A stretch of DNA of 34,282 nucleotides from an uncultured Acidimicrobiaceae bacterium (GTDB taxonomy: Bacteria > Actinomycetota > Acidimicrobiia > Acidimicrobiales > Ilumatobacteraceae). A program made the position numbers and the translations under genes. The notes beneath the pieces were generated by a model. It saw only the letters and a list, made by a program, of their open reading frames with translations. It had not been told where the DNA came from and searched no databases. The stretch covers positions 1 to 34,282 of the forward strand of contig CAIXHI010000107.1 in NCBI GenBank assembly GCA_903919215.1, read 5' to 3'. This document shows positions 8,913 to 17,325 of the stretch, in pieces (the stretch's first letter is position 1; each line of letters opens with the position of its first letter).

Positions 8913-10055
8913 ATGAGGAACCAACGGATCAAGGGCTTCGCCGCCGCCGTGCTGGCCTTGTCGCTCATCGCTGCGTGCAGCGACGACAAGAAGACCACCA
9001 GCACCTCGGCACCGGTCGCCTGCGCAACCACCACACCCGTCAAGCTGCAGCTGCAGTGGGTCACCCAGGCCCAGTTCGCCGGCTACTACGCCGCGCTCGA
9101 CCAGGGCTTCTACAAGGCACAGTGTCTCGAGGTCACGATCCTCGAGGGCGCAGTCGACATCACGCCCCAGACCGTGCTCGCCAACGGCGACGCGGACTTC
9201 GCTGTCTCGTGGGTCACCAAGGCTCTCGCCAGTCGTGAAGCCGGCGCGAACATCGTCGACATCGCCCAGGTCTTCCAGCGTTCGGGCACCTTGGCCGTGA
9301 GCTTCAAGGACAAGAACATCACGTCCGCCAAGGACTACGCGGGCAAGAAGATCGGTAACTGGGGCTACGGCAACGAGTTCGAAGTCTTCGCCGCGATGAC
9401 CAAGGCCGGTATCGACCCGGCGACGGTCGAGAACGTGGCACAGCAGTTCGACATGGTCGGTCTGCTCGAGGGCGACATCGATGCCGCTGAGGCGATGACC
9501 TACAACGAGTACGCACAGGTGCTCGAGGCCAAGAACCCCGCGACCGGCAAGCTCTACACCGCCGACGACCTCAACGTCATCTCGTACGAAGAGCAGGGTG
9601 TCGGCATGCTGCAGGACGCCATTTGGGCCGACGGTGCTCGTCTGTCTGATGCCACCTACAAGGACACCGCAGTGAAGTTCGTCGCTGCGTCGCTCCAGGG
9701 CTGGGCCTACTGCCGCGACAACGTCGATGCGTGCGCGAAGCTCGTCACCGACCAGGGTTCGGCCCTTGGCCTCACCCACCAGACCTGGCAGATGAATGAA
9801 GTCAACAAGCTGATCTGGCCGGCGGCCGACGGCGTTGGTTTCATCCAGCAGGCTGCTTGGGACCGCACCGCGGCCCTGGCCCAGGAGACCAAGAACCTCG
9901 AGGGCACCACCGTCCTCACCAAGGCTCCCACCGCCGATGCGTTCACCAACGACATCGTGACTGCCGCCTACGCGATCCTCAAGGGTCTCGGAGTCGACAT
10001 CAACGGCACGAGCTACAAGCCGGCCACCGTCACCCTCACTGAGGGCGGCGCCTGA
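8913..10055 (+). CDS. ABC transporter substrate-binding lipoprotein, NMT1/THI5-like
   Basis: Signal peptide with lipobox LIAAC; KLQLQWVTQAQFAGYYAALDQGFYKAQCLEVTILEGAVDITPQTVLANGDADFAVSW typical of NMT1/THI5 proteins. Confidence 0.9.
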   Translation: MRNQRIKGFAAAVLALSLIAACSDDKKTTSTSAPVACATTTPVKLQLQWVTQAQFAGYYAALDQGFYKAQCLEVTILEGAVDITPQTVLANGDADFAVSWVTKALASREAGANIVDIAQVFQRSGTLAVSFKDKNITSAKDYAGKKIGNWGYGNEFEVFAAMTKAGIDPATVENVAQQFDMVGLLEGDIDAAEAMTYNEYAQVLEAKNPATGKLYTADDLNVISYEEQGVGMLQDAIWADGARLSDATYKDTAVKFVAASLQGWAYCRDNVDACAKLVTDQGSALGLTHQTWQMNEVNKLIWPAADGVGFIQQAAWDRTAALAQETKNLEGTTVLTKAPTADAFTNDIVTAAYAILKGLGVDINGTSYKPATVTLTEGGA

Positions 10056-10078
10056 CCACCTCCGACCATTCGGACGAT

Positions 10079-10110
10079 GAGGGGCGGGTCGCTTCGGCGG
10101 CCCGCCCCTC
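10079..10110 (+). terminator. Strong GC hairpin terminator after the pyrimidine/ABC operon
   Basis: GAGGGGCGGG (10079-10088) / CCCGCCCCTC (10101-10110), perfect 10-bp stem, 12-nt loop, 24 bp after stop; a smaller hairpin TCCGA-CCAT-TCGGA at 10061-10074 precedes it. No T-tract. Confidence 0.75.
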
Positions 10111-10123
10111 TCGCGTCGCGCTC

Positions 10124-10984
10124 ATGGTGAAGTTCGCACCGTGGGTGTTCGTGTTGTTGTGGAGCACCGGTTTCATCGTCGCCCGCTACGGCACCGATGA
10201 TGCCGGTCCGCTCACGTTCCTGGCCATCCGACTCGGCATCGCCGCCCTGATCCTGGCGGTCGTCGCCGCCGTCACTGGCGCACCGCGTCCTGCGCGCCCG
10301 CAACTCGGGTGGGCCGCCGTGGCCGGTCTGGGTATTCATGCGATCTATCTCGGCGGGGTGTTCCTCGCCATCAGTTGGGGTATGCCGTCGGGCGTCAGCG
10401 CCCTCATTGCCGGGTTGCACCCGGTGATCACGTCAGTCGTCGGTCGCTTTGTGCTGTCCGAACGCCTGCGGCGCGTGCAGTGGTTCGGCGTCGCGCTGGG
10501 TTTCGCCGGTGTGGTCGCAGTCGTTGTGGATCACTTCCTGGACAGCACAGCCGGACTGTCGGCTGGAGCGTTGCTGGCGTCATCGTGCAGTGTGCTCGGC
10601 ATGAGCGCTGGCACGCTCGCCCAGCGCCGCCGAGGCGGAAGGACCCCGTTGCTGTGGGGAACGGCAATGCAGTACCTCGCCGCAGCCACTGTTTTGGGAC
10701 TCGGGGCACTCGTGCACACGGACGAGGGATTCCATGTCACGGCTCGATCGATGTTTGCGCTGGCGTGGGCGATCTGTGTGCTGTCGTTCGCCGCCGTGCT
10801 GATCATGTTGTGGCTACTGCAGCGTGAGGCCGCCGCCCAGGTGAGCAGCCTGTTCTTCCTCACGCCCGCGTTGAGCACTGCCGAGGGTGCGATCCTCTTC
10901 GGTGAGCGGATGGGCCCGTTGGCGATGGTTGGTCTGGCGGTCGCGTTGGCGGGCGTCTCGCTCACGTTGCGGTCAGCGCGGTAG
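10124..10984 (+). CDS. DMT superfamily (EamA) transporter
   Basis: Ten-TM-like hydrophobic protein; FVLLWSTGFIVARYG and two EamA-type repeats. Confidence 0.88.
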   Translation: MVKFAPWVFVLLWSTGFIVARYGTDDAGPLTFLAIRLGIAALILAVVAAVTGAPRPARPQLGWAAVAGLGIHAIYLGGVFLAISWGMPSGVSALIAGLHPVITSVVGRFVLSERLRRVQWFGVALGFAGVVAVVVDHFLDSTAGLSAGALLASSCSVLGMSAGTLAQRRRGGRTPLLWGTAMQYLAAATVLGLGALVHTDEGFHVTARSMFALAWAICVLSFAAVLIMLWLLQREAAAQVSSLFFLTPALSTAEGAILFGERMGPLAMVGLAVALAGVSLTLRSAR

Positions 10985-11035
10985 CGTGACTGAGCAGTCG
11001 GGCAATGACGTCCGACACGCAGCAGGAGGTGGCCA

Positions 11036-12934
11036 ATGACGGACACCCATTCACTCACCGATACAGAGCGTCAGGACCGACAGCCCGAGCAGATCTCGCA
11101 TGTCGTCGTCCGGTTCGCAGGTGACTCGGGTGACGGCATGCAACTCACCGGTGATCGGTTCACCTCGGTGAGTGCGTTGTTCGGTAATGACTTGTCGACC
11201 TTTCCCGACTACCCGGCCGAGATCCGCGCTCCAGCGGGCACGGTCAACGGTGTGTCGAGCTTTCAGGTCCACATCTCGGATCACGACATCACCACGCCGG
11301 GTGACGCGCCCAACGTGTTGGTCGTGATGAACCCTGCAGCGCTGAAGGCCGACCTGCATCGACTCGAGCAGAACGGTCTGCTGATCGTCAACAGCGATGC
11401 TTTCGAAACACGCGATCTGGAGAAGGCCGGTTACGACCACAACCCACTGCACGACGACTACCTGGCTGCGTATCGCGTGGTCGAGGTGCCGATGACGTCG
11501 TTGACGCAGTTGGCCACTGAACCCCTGGGCGTCAAGCCTCGCGATGCTGAGCGTTCGAAGAACTTCTTCGCGCTCGGCCTGGTCTCGTGGTTGTACTCGC
11601 GCCCCATCGAGCCCACGGTCGAGTGGATCGGTACACGGTTCAAGGATCTCGTCAAGGACTCCAACCTCGCCGCCTTGCGCGCCGGGTTCAACTTCGGTGA
11701 GACGAGCGAACTGTTCGATCATCCGTACCAGGTGAAGCCCGCCCAGTTGCCGCCCGGTGAGTACACCAACATCACCGGCAACGTGGCGCTCGCATGGGGT
11801 CTCATCGCCGCTGGCCAACTGGCCAAACTGCCGGTGTTCTTGGGCACGTACCCGATCACACCCGCCAGCGACATCCTCCACGAACTCTCCAAGCACAAGC
11901 ATTTCGGTGTGCGCACGGTGCAGGCCGAGGACGAGATCGCTGCCGCCGGTATGGCGCTGGGTGCCGCGTTCGCCGGTCACCTCGGGATCACCACCACCAG
12001 CGGTCCGGGTGTGGCGTTGAAGAGCGAGACCACCAGCCTGGCGGTATCGCTCGAGTTGCCGTTCGTGCTCGTCGACGTGCAGCGTGGCGGCCCGTCCACT
12101 GGTCTGCCCACCAAGACCGAAGCGGCCGATCTGAACATCGCAATGTTCGGCCGTCATGGTGAAGCGCCGTTGCCGATCGTGGCGGCCTACAGCCCGGCAC
12201 AGTGCTTCGATGCTGCCATCGAAGCGTGCCGCATCGCGCTGAAGTACCGCACACCGGTGATCTTGCTCAGCGACGGATATCTGGCCAACGGCAGCGAACC
12301 GTGGCTGCTGCCAGATCCAGCGACGCTGCCCGATATCTCGGTGCCCTTCCAGACCGCTACCAACCACGTAGCCGAGGACGGCACTGCGGAGTTCTGGCCG
12401 TACCTGCGCGATCCCGAGACGCTGGCCCGCCCGTGGGCGATCCCCGGCACACCTGGTCTGCAGCATCGTGTCGGTGGCATCGAGAAAGAAGACGGCACCG
12501 GCAACATCAGCTACTCGCCGGAGAACCACACCAAGATGGTGCACCTGCGTCAGGCGAAGATCGATGGCATCGCCAACGACATCCCGCTGGCCACGATCAC
12601 CGGCGACGCCGACGCCGAGGTCTGCTTGCTGGGCTGGGGTTCCACATGGGCGGCGATCGACGCTGCCGTGCAGCGCACGCGGCGAGCCGGAACCAAGGTC
12701 GCCTGGATCCACCTCACACACGTCAACCCGATGCCGCCGAACCTCGGAGGCCTGCTGAAAACGTTCAAGCACGTGCTCGTGCCGGAACTGAACCTCGGCC
12801 AGTTGTGCCGTCTGGTGCGGGCCGACTATCTCGTCGACGCCAAGGCGATCACCAAGGTGCAGGGTTTGCCGTTCACATCGGCCGAACTCGAGAACGCGAT
12901 TCAGGAAGCCCTCACGCAAGGAGCTGGGAAGTGA
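11036..12934 (+). CDS. korA: 2-oxoacid:ferredoxin oxidoreductase, fused gamma-alpha subunit
   Basis: N-terminal gamma domain VVRFAGDSGDGMQLTGDRFT, C-terminal alpha PYR domain GTYPITPASDILHELSKH...VQAEDEIAAAGMALGAAFAG. Confidence 0.93.
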   Translation: MTDTHSLTDTERQDRQPEQISHVVVRFAGDSGDGMQLTGDRFTSVSALFGNDLSTFPDYPAEIRAPAGTVNGVSSFQVHISDHDITTPGDAPNVLVVMNPAALKADLHRLEQNGLLIVNSDAFETRDLEKAGYDHNPLHDDYLAAYRVVEVPMTSLTQLATEPLGVKPRDAERSKNFFALGLVSWLYSRPIEPTVEWIGTRFKDLVKDSNLAALRAGFNFGETSELFDHPYQVKPAQLPPGEYTNITGNVALAWGLIAAGQLAKLPVFLGTYPITPASDILHELSKHKHFGVRTVQAEDEIAAAGMALGAAFAGHLGITTTSGPGVALKSETTSLAVSLELPFVLVDVQRGGPSTGLPTKTEAADLNIAMFGRHGEAPLPIVAAYSPAQCFDAAIEACRIALKYRTPVILLSDGYLANGSEPWLLPDPATLPDISVPFQTATNHVAEDGTAEFWPYLRDPETLARPWAIPGTPGLQHRVGGIEKEDGTGNISYSPENHTKMVHLRQAKIDGIANDIPLATITGDADAEVCLLGWGSTWAAIDAAVQRTRRAGTKVAWIHLTHVNPMPPNLGGLLKTFKHVLVPELNLGQLCRLVRADYLVDAKAITKVQGLPFTSAELENAIQEALTQGAGK

Positions 12935-13956
12935 CCGATACTGCAGTTCCGTTGACCACGAAGAAGGACTGGGTCAGCGATCAGGAAGTTCGCTGGTGTC
13001 CCGGCTGCGGCGACTACGGCGTGATGCATGCCGTACAAGCGCTGATGCCCGAACTGGGGATCAACACCGAGAACACGGTGTTCATCAGCGGTATCGGCTG
13101 TTCCAGCCGTTTCCCGTACTACATGAACACCTACGGTATGCACTCCATCCATGGTCGTGCCCCGGCGGTGGCGACAGGTGTCGCCGTTGCTCGTCCCGAC
13201 CTCGATGTGTGGGTGGTCACCGGCGACGGCGACGCACTCTCGATCGGTGGCAACCACCTGATCCACGCGCTGCGGCGCAACGTGAACCTGACGATCCTGT
13301 TGTTCAACAACCGCATCTACGGCCTCACCAAGGGTCAGTACTCGCCCACCTCTGAGCAGGGCAAGGTCACCAAGAGCACTCCGTTCGGCAGTATCGATCA
13401 CCCGTTCAACCCGTTGTCGCTGGCGCTGGGTGCTGAGGCCTCGTTCGTCGCCCGCACACACGATCTCGACCGCAAGCACATGATGGCCACGTTCCGTGCA
13501 GCGCACGCGCACAAGGGTGCTTCGTTCGTCGAGATCTACCAGAACTGCAACGTGTTCAACGACGGCGCCTACGACGCGGTCACGGGCAAGCAGGCCCGTG
13601 CGGAGAACATGATCGACCTGGTGCACGGTCAACCGATCCGCTTCGGCGCCGAGGGGCACAAGGGTGTCATCATGGGCACCGACGGTCAGTTGCGCATCGT
13701 GGAAGTCGCTGAGGTCGGCGAGGCCGCGCTGCTGGTGCACGACGCGCAGCGTCACGATCCGGGTCTGGCGTTCGCGCTGGCCCGCCTCTCGCACGACGAC
13801 CACTCGCCCACACCGTTCGGTATCTTCCGCGATGTCGAACGCGGCGACTACGGCACGATGGTGGCCGATCAGGTGCTGGCCGCCTCGCAGAAGAAGGGCC
13901 CCGGCGATCTGGGCGCCCTACTGCGCAGCGGCGGTACGTGGCACGTCAGCGCCTGA
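12931..13956 (+). CDS. korB: 2-oxoacid:ferredoxin oxidoreductase, beta subunit
   Basis: RWCPGCGDYGVMHAVQ, GIGCSSRFPYY, HGRAPAVATGVAVARPDL, VVTGDGDALSIGGNHLIH TPP motif; GTG start overlaps korA stop (GTGA). Supplied ORF 12202 is over-extended. Confidence 0.93.
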   Translation: MTDTAVPLTTKKDWVSDQEVRWCPGCGDYGVMHAVQALMPELGINTENTVFISGIGCSSRFPYYMNTYGMHSIHGRAPAVATGVAVARPDLDVWVVTGDGDALSIGGNHLIHALRRNVNLTILLFNNRIYGLTKGQYSPTSEQGKVTKSTPFGSIDHPFNPLSLALGAEASFVARTHDLDRKHMMATFRAAHAHKGASFVEIYQNCNVFNDGAYDAVTGKQARAENMIDLVHGQPIRFGAEGHKGVIMGTDGQLRIVEVAEVGEAALLVHDAQRHDPGLAFALARLSHDDHSPTPFGIFRDVERGDYGTMVADQVLAASQKKGPGDLGALLRSGGTWHVSA

Positions 13957-13967
13957 CCGGCTCCGCA

Positions 13968-14684
13968 TTACGAACTGAAGAACGTCGAGAGGCCACCCGT
14001 GCCGACCCGGGTGGCCTCTTGCATCTCGAGGTCGCGGGCGACACGCGATGCTTCGAGGCGACCATGCGCTGCGAGGCGCTTGGTCGCTGCCAGCGCGACA
14101 GGTGGCCACTGGCTGATCTGCGCGGCCATCGCCAGCGCTTCGGCGAGCACCTGGCCGGGGGCGCTGACCCGTGCCACCAGACCGTTGCGCTGCGCCGTCT
14201 CGGCATCGATCCACTCGCCGGCGATCAGCATCAGGTTGGCGAACTGTGCATTGGTGCGCTCGGCGAGCAGGTAGCTGCTGCCGGCTTCCGGCGTGGTGCC
14301 CAGGGCGGCGAACGGGGTGCGGAACCGGGCCGCGGGGTCGGCCAGCACGACGTCGCAGTGCAGCAGCATCGTGGTACCGATGCCAACCGCCAGACCGTTC
14401 ACTGCGGCCAGCACCGGCTTGTCGATCGCGAACGCATCCAACATGCGCGTGAACTGAGCGCCGACGTCGTGGCCGCCGGTCTGCAGCGCCTTCAGGTCGG
14501 CGCCGGCCGAGAACGCCCTGCCAGTACCGGTGAGCACGATGACCCCGACGCCATCATCCGCATCGGCGGCCAGTAGCGCGTCGGCCAGCAGTCCGTAGTG
14601 CTGGGCGTCGAACGCGTTGAGGCTCTCGGGGCGGTCGAAGCGGAGTGCTTGGACGCGGTCGTGGTTCTCGGTGTGTACGGGCAC
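13968..14684 (-). CDS. Enoyl-CoA hydratase/isomerase family protein
   Basis: GRAFSAGADLKAL and AAVNGLAVGIGTTMLLHCDVVLADPAARFRTPFAALGTTPEAGSS crotonase signatures; GTG start at 14684 preferred (VPVHTENHDRVQALRFDRPESLNAFD). Confidence 0.88.
   Translation of the reverse strand: MPVHTENHDRVQALRFDRPESLNAFDAQHYGLLADALLAADADDGVGVIVLTGTGRAFSAGADLKALQTGGHDVGAQFTRMLDAFAIDKPVLAAVNGLAVGIGTTMLLHCDVVLADPAARFRTPFAALGTTPEAGSSYLLAERTNAQFANLMLIAGEWIDAETAQRNGLVARVSAPGQVLAEALAMAAQISQWPPVALAATKRLAAHGRLEASRVARDLEMQEATRVGTGGLSTFFSS
13988..14019 (+). terminator. 12-bp perfect hairpin downstream of korB, inside the 3' end of the convergent crotonase gene
   Basis: AGAGGCCACCCG (13988-13999) / CGGGTGGCCTCT (14008-14019), 8-nt loop. 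Confidence 0.55.
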
Positions 14685-14695
14685 GGCGCCCAGTA

Positions 14696-15823
14696 TTACC
14701 CCTGCGTGAGCGCGGCTCCGGCTCCGATGTCGGCCCGGTCGCCAGCTGCCCGTCCGGCATGCCAACCGTGTGCGTTCAGTCGCCGTGCGGGCATCATCGT
14801 GACGTTGGGGAACGCCTCGGTGTAGGCGGACTCGACCGCCTCCTTGCGGTCGGCCAGGATCGGCACGAGTGCCGATCCGTACTGCTGCTGGGCCTCTGTG
14901 GCGACATGGTTGCGGGCTTCTTCCAATCGTTCAGCCACGCGGTCGGCGAAGGCGATGAGGAACGCGCGCTTGAACGACGGGGTGCTCAAGCGGCGGTCGC
15001 GCGCTGTTGCTTCGGAAATCGCTCGCGTCGCCTGCACCAGCAGCGAGGTGAACAGCAAGTCGGTGAGTTGCACATCCACCGGGAAGCCCATCACCGTCGA
15101 GAACCCGGCTTGCGGCGACCACACGCTGCGCACTCCGTTGACCTCGCCGATGGCGGACAGGAACGTGGCCTTCTCGTCGGCGTATGGGTTGTCGATGTGC
15201 ACGCGGCGGGATGTCACGCCGCGGTGCGTCGCTCCGACTTCCGAGGCCGCCAGCACGGCTGCGTCGATGGAGTGCTTGGTCATCAACTCTTGCGCCTTGG
15301 CCGTGAATGACTCGGCCTCGGCTTCGAACTCGGTGCCCTCCGCTTTGGCGAGCAGCGCGCGGATGACCTTCAACGCCTTGGCGTCGATCTCCCCCGTGTG
15401 ATTGACGGTTGGTGTGTGCCCCTTGTTGCTGGCAGGCCACTTCGACGGTGGTGGCAGCAGGTGCGACAAGCGGGGTAGCGAGCGCAGCAGCGTCAGTACT
15501 TCGCTGGCCTGCTCGTGCGCCTCGTCGGGGTGCACCTTCTCGGCCTTGGCCCATGTGGCCACCGGGTCGCTGACGCCGCCGGTGATCGTGCCGCGCTCGG
15601 GGTGCAGTACTCCCAGCTCGGTGAGTTGGTCGAGCCACTCCTCAGGCGCGCGTGCTGGCGCGTCGAAGCGTCGCGAGTGCGTGGCGAGGCATGTGGCGAC
15701 CAGCCGCGAGGCGCGCTGAGTAATGCCGCGTTTGACGGCGTGCACGAGATCTGCTGGCTGCCAGCCATGCTCGAGCAGCAGATCGATGCAGCGATGGAGT
15801 TCGGTGGTGGTGTCGTGGCTCAT
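14696..15823 (-). CDS. DUF2786 domain-containing protein
   Basis: KALKVIRALLAKAEGTEFEAEAESFTAKAQELMTKHSID (DUF2786 core) and C-terminal GWHAGRAAGDRADIG. Confidence 0.8.
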   Translation of the reverse strand: MSHDTTTELHRCIDLLLEHGWQPADLVHAVKRGITQRASRLVATCLATHSRRFDAPARAPEEWLDQLTELGVLHPERGTITGGVSDPVATWAKAEKVHPDEAHEQASEVLTLLRSLPRLSHLLPPPSKWPASNKGHTPTVNHTGEIDAKALKVIRALLAKAEGTEFEAEAESFTAKAQELMTKHSIDAAVLAASEVGATHRGVTSRRVHIDNPYADEKATFLSAIGEVNGVRSVWSPQAGFSTVMGFPVDVQLTDLLFTSLLVQATRAISEATARDRRLSTPSFKRAFLIAFADRVAERLEEARNHVATEAQQQYGSALVPILADRKEAVESAYTEAFPNVTMMPARRLNAHGWHAGRAAGDRADIGAGAALTQG

Positions 15824-15863
15824 CGGCGCAGTGTGACCGAAGGGCGCGCGCTGGTTCTCGTGC

Positions 15864-17231
15864 TCAGCCGGTGTAGTACTGGTCGGTGATCGTCAGGCAC
15901 TCGTCGAGGATCGCGAGACCTTCCTCGATCTCGTCGACACTGGACGTGCACGGCGGGGTGACGTGCAGACGGTTGAAGTGGGTGAAGGGCCACAGCTTGC
16001 GGGCCTTGCACGCAGCCAGCAGTTCCTGCATCGGCTTGGCGTCGGCGCCCGCCGCGTTGAACGGCACCATCGGCTCGCGGGTGGTGCGGTTCTTGACGAG
16101 CTCGAGTGCCCAGAACACACCCATGCCGCGGACATCGCCGACGCTGGGGTGGTTGGCCTTCAGCTTCTCGAGACCGGGGGCGATGACATCGGCGCCCAGC
16201 GAGCGAGCGTGCTCGATGATGCCCTCTTCCTTGAAGATGTTGATGCTGGCGACAGCCGAGGCGCAGGCCAACGGATGACCCGAGTAGGTGAGGCCGCCGG
16301 GATACACCCGATCGCGGAACGTGGCCGAGATCTTGTCGCTGATGACCACGCCCCCGAGCGGCACGTAGCCCGAGTTGATGCCCTTGGCGAAGCACACCAG
16401 GTCGGGCTGGACGCCCCACTTCTGGAACGCAAACCACTCGCCGCAGCGGCCGAACCCGGCCATCACTTCGTCGCAGATGAGCATGATGCCGTGGCGATCG
16501 CAGCGTTCGCGGATGCCCTGCAGATAGCCGTCCGGCGGAACCAGGATGCCGTTCGTGCCGACGACGGTCTCGATGATGATCGCGGCAACAGTGTGTGCGC
16601 CTTCCACCATCAGCGTGTCGTCGAGGTGCTGCAACGCGCGCTCACACTCTTGGGCCTCGCTGGTGCTGTGGAACGCCGAGCGGTACGGGTACGGGCCCCA
16701 GAACTTGACGACGCCGGGCATCCCCGGCTCGCTGGGCCAGCGACGCGGGTCGCCGGTGAGCGTGATCGCGCCGTTGGTGGCGCCGTGGTAGCTGCGGTAG
16801 TGGTTCAGGATCTTGTGGCGGTTGGTGTGCAGGCGCGCCATGCGCACAGCGTTCTCGGTTGCCTCGGCGCCGCCGTTGGTGAAGAACACCATGTTGAGGT
16901 CACTGTTGGTGAGGCCGGTGGCAGCCACCTCGGTGATCAGCCGGGCAGCTTCGCTGCGGGCGTCGTTGGCGTGGAACGGGGCGATCGTGCACAGACGGTC
17001 GACTTGTTCCTTGATCGCGGCGACGAGTTTGGGGTGCTGGTGACCGATGTTGACGTTCATCAACTGGCTGGAGAAGTCGAGGTAGCGGGTGCCGTCCTCG
17101 GTCCAGAAGTAGCTGCCCTGGGCGCGAGTCACGACCAACGGGTTGATCGCTCCCTGCGCGCTCCACGAGTGGAACACGTGGGCGCGGTCGCTGGCAAAGG
17201 CATCGGCGGGGTGGGTGTCGAGCGCGGTCAT
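15864..17231 (-). CDS. Class III (omega-amino acid type) aminotransferase
   Basis: FFTNGGAEATENAVRMAR, HGATNGA, LICDEVMAGFGRCG, CFAKGINSGYVPLGGV (PLP Lys). Start trimmed from 17354 to ATG 17231. Confidence 0.9.
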   Translation of the reverse strand: MTALDTHPADAFASDRAHVFHSWSAQGAINPLVVTRAQGSYFWTEDGTRYLDFSSQLMNVNIGHQHPKLVAAIKEQVDRLCTIAPFHANDARSEAARLITEVAATGLTNSDLNMVFFTNGGAEATENAVRMARLHTNRHKILNHYRSYHGATNGAITLTGDPRRWPSEPGMPGVVKFWGPYPYRSAFHSTSEAQECERALQHLDDTLMVEGAHTVAAIIIETVVGTNGILVPPDGYLQGIRERCDRHGIMLICDEVMAGFGRCGEWFAFQKWGVQPDLVCFAKGINSGYVPLGGVVISDKISATFRDRVYPGGLTYSGHPLACASAVASINIFKEEGIIEHARSLGADVIAPGLEKLKANHPSVGDVRGMGVFWALELVKNRTTREPMVPFNAAGADAKPMQELLAACKARKLWPFTHFNRLHVTPPCTSSVDEIEEGLAILDECLTITDQYYTG

Positions 17232-17274
17232 GCGTGCATCGTAGTTGTCACATGACATGGCGTACAGACATGAC

Positions 17275-17290
17275 TTTGTACCTGTACAAA
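17275..17290. promoter_or_regulatory. Perfect inverted repeat TTTGTAC-CT-GTACAAA in divergent promoter; candidate operator
   Basis: 17275-17281 and 17284-17290 are exact reverse complements; flanked by a second dyad TGTCA-CA-TGACA at 17246-17257 and direct repeats ACATGAC at 17250 and 17268. Confidence 0.65.
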
Positions 17291-17325
17291 CTTCGCTCGC
17301 CACCCGTTTGCTACGTTTCGTGCTC

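Noticed and set aside
11051-12919. 622-aa minus-strand ORF across korA
   Set aside because: Antisense shadow of korA with no recognisable domain.
15963-17255. 430-aa plus-strand ORF across the class III aminotransferase
   Set aside because: Antisense shadow.
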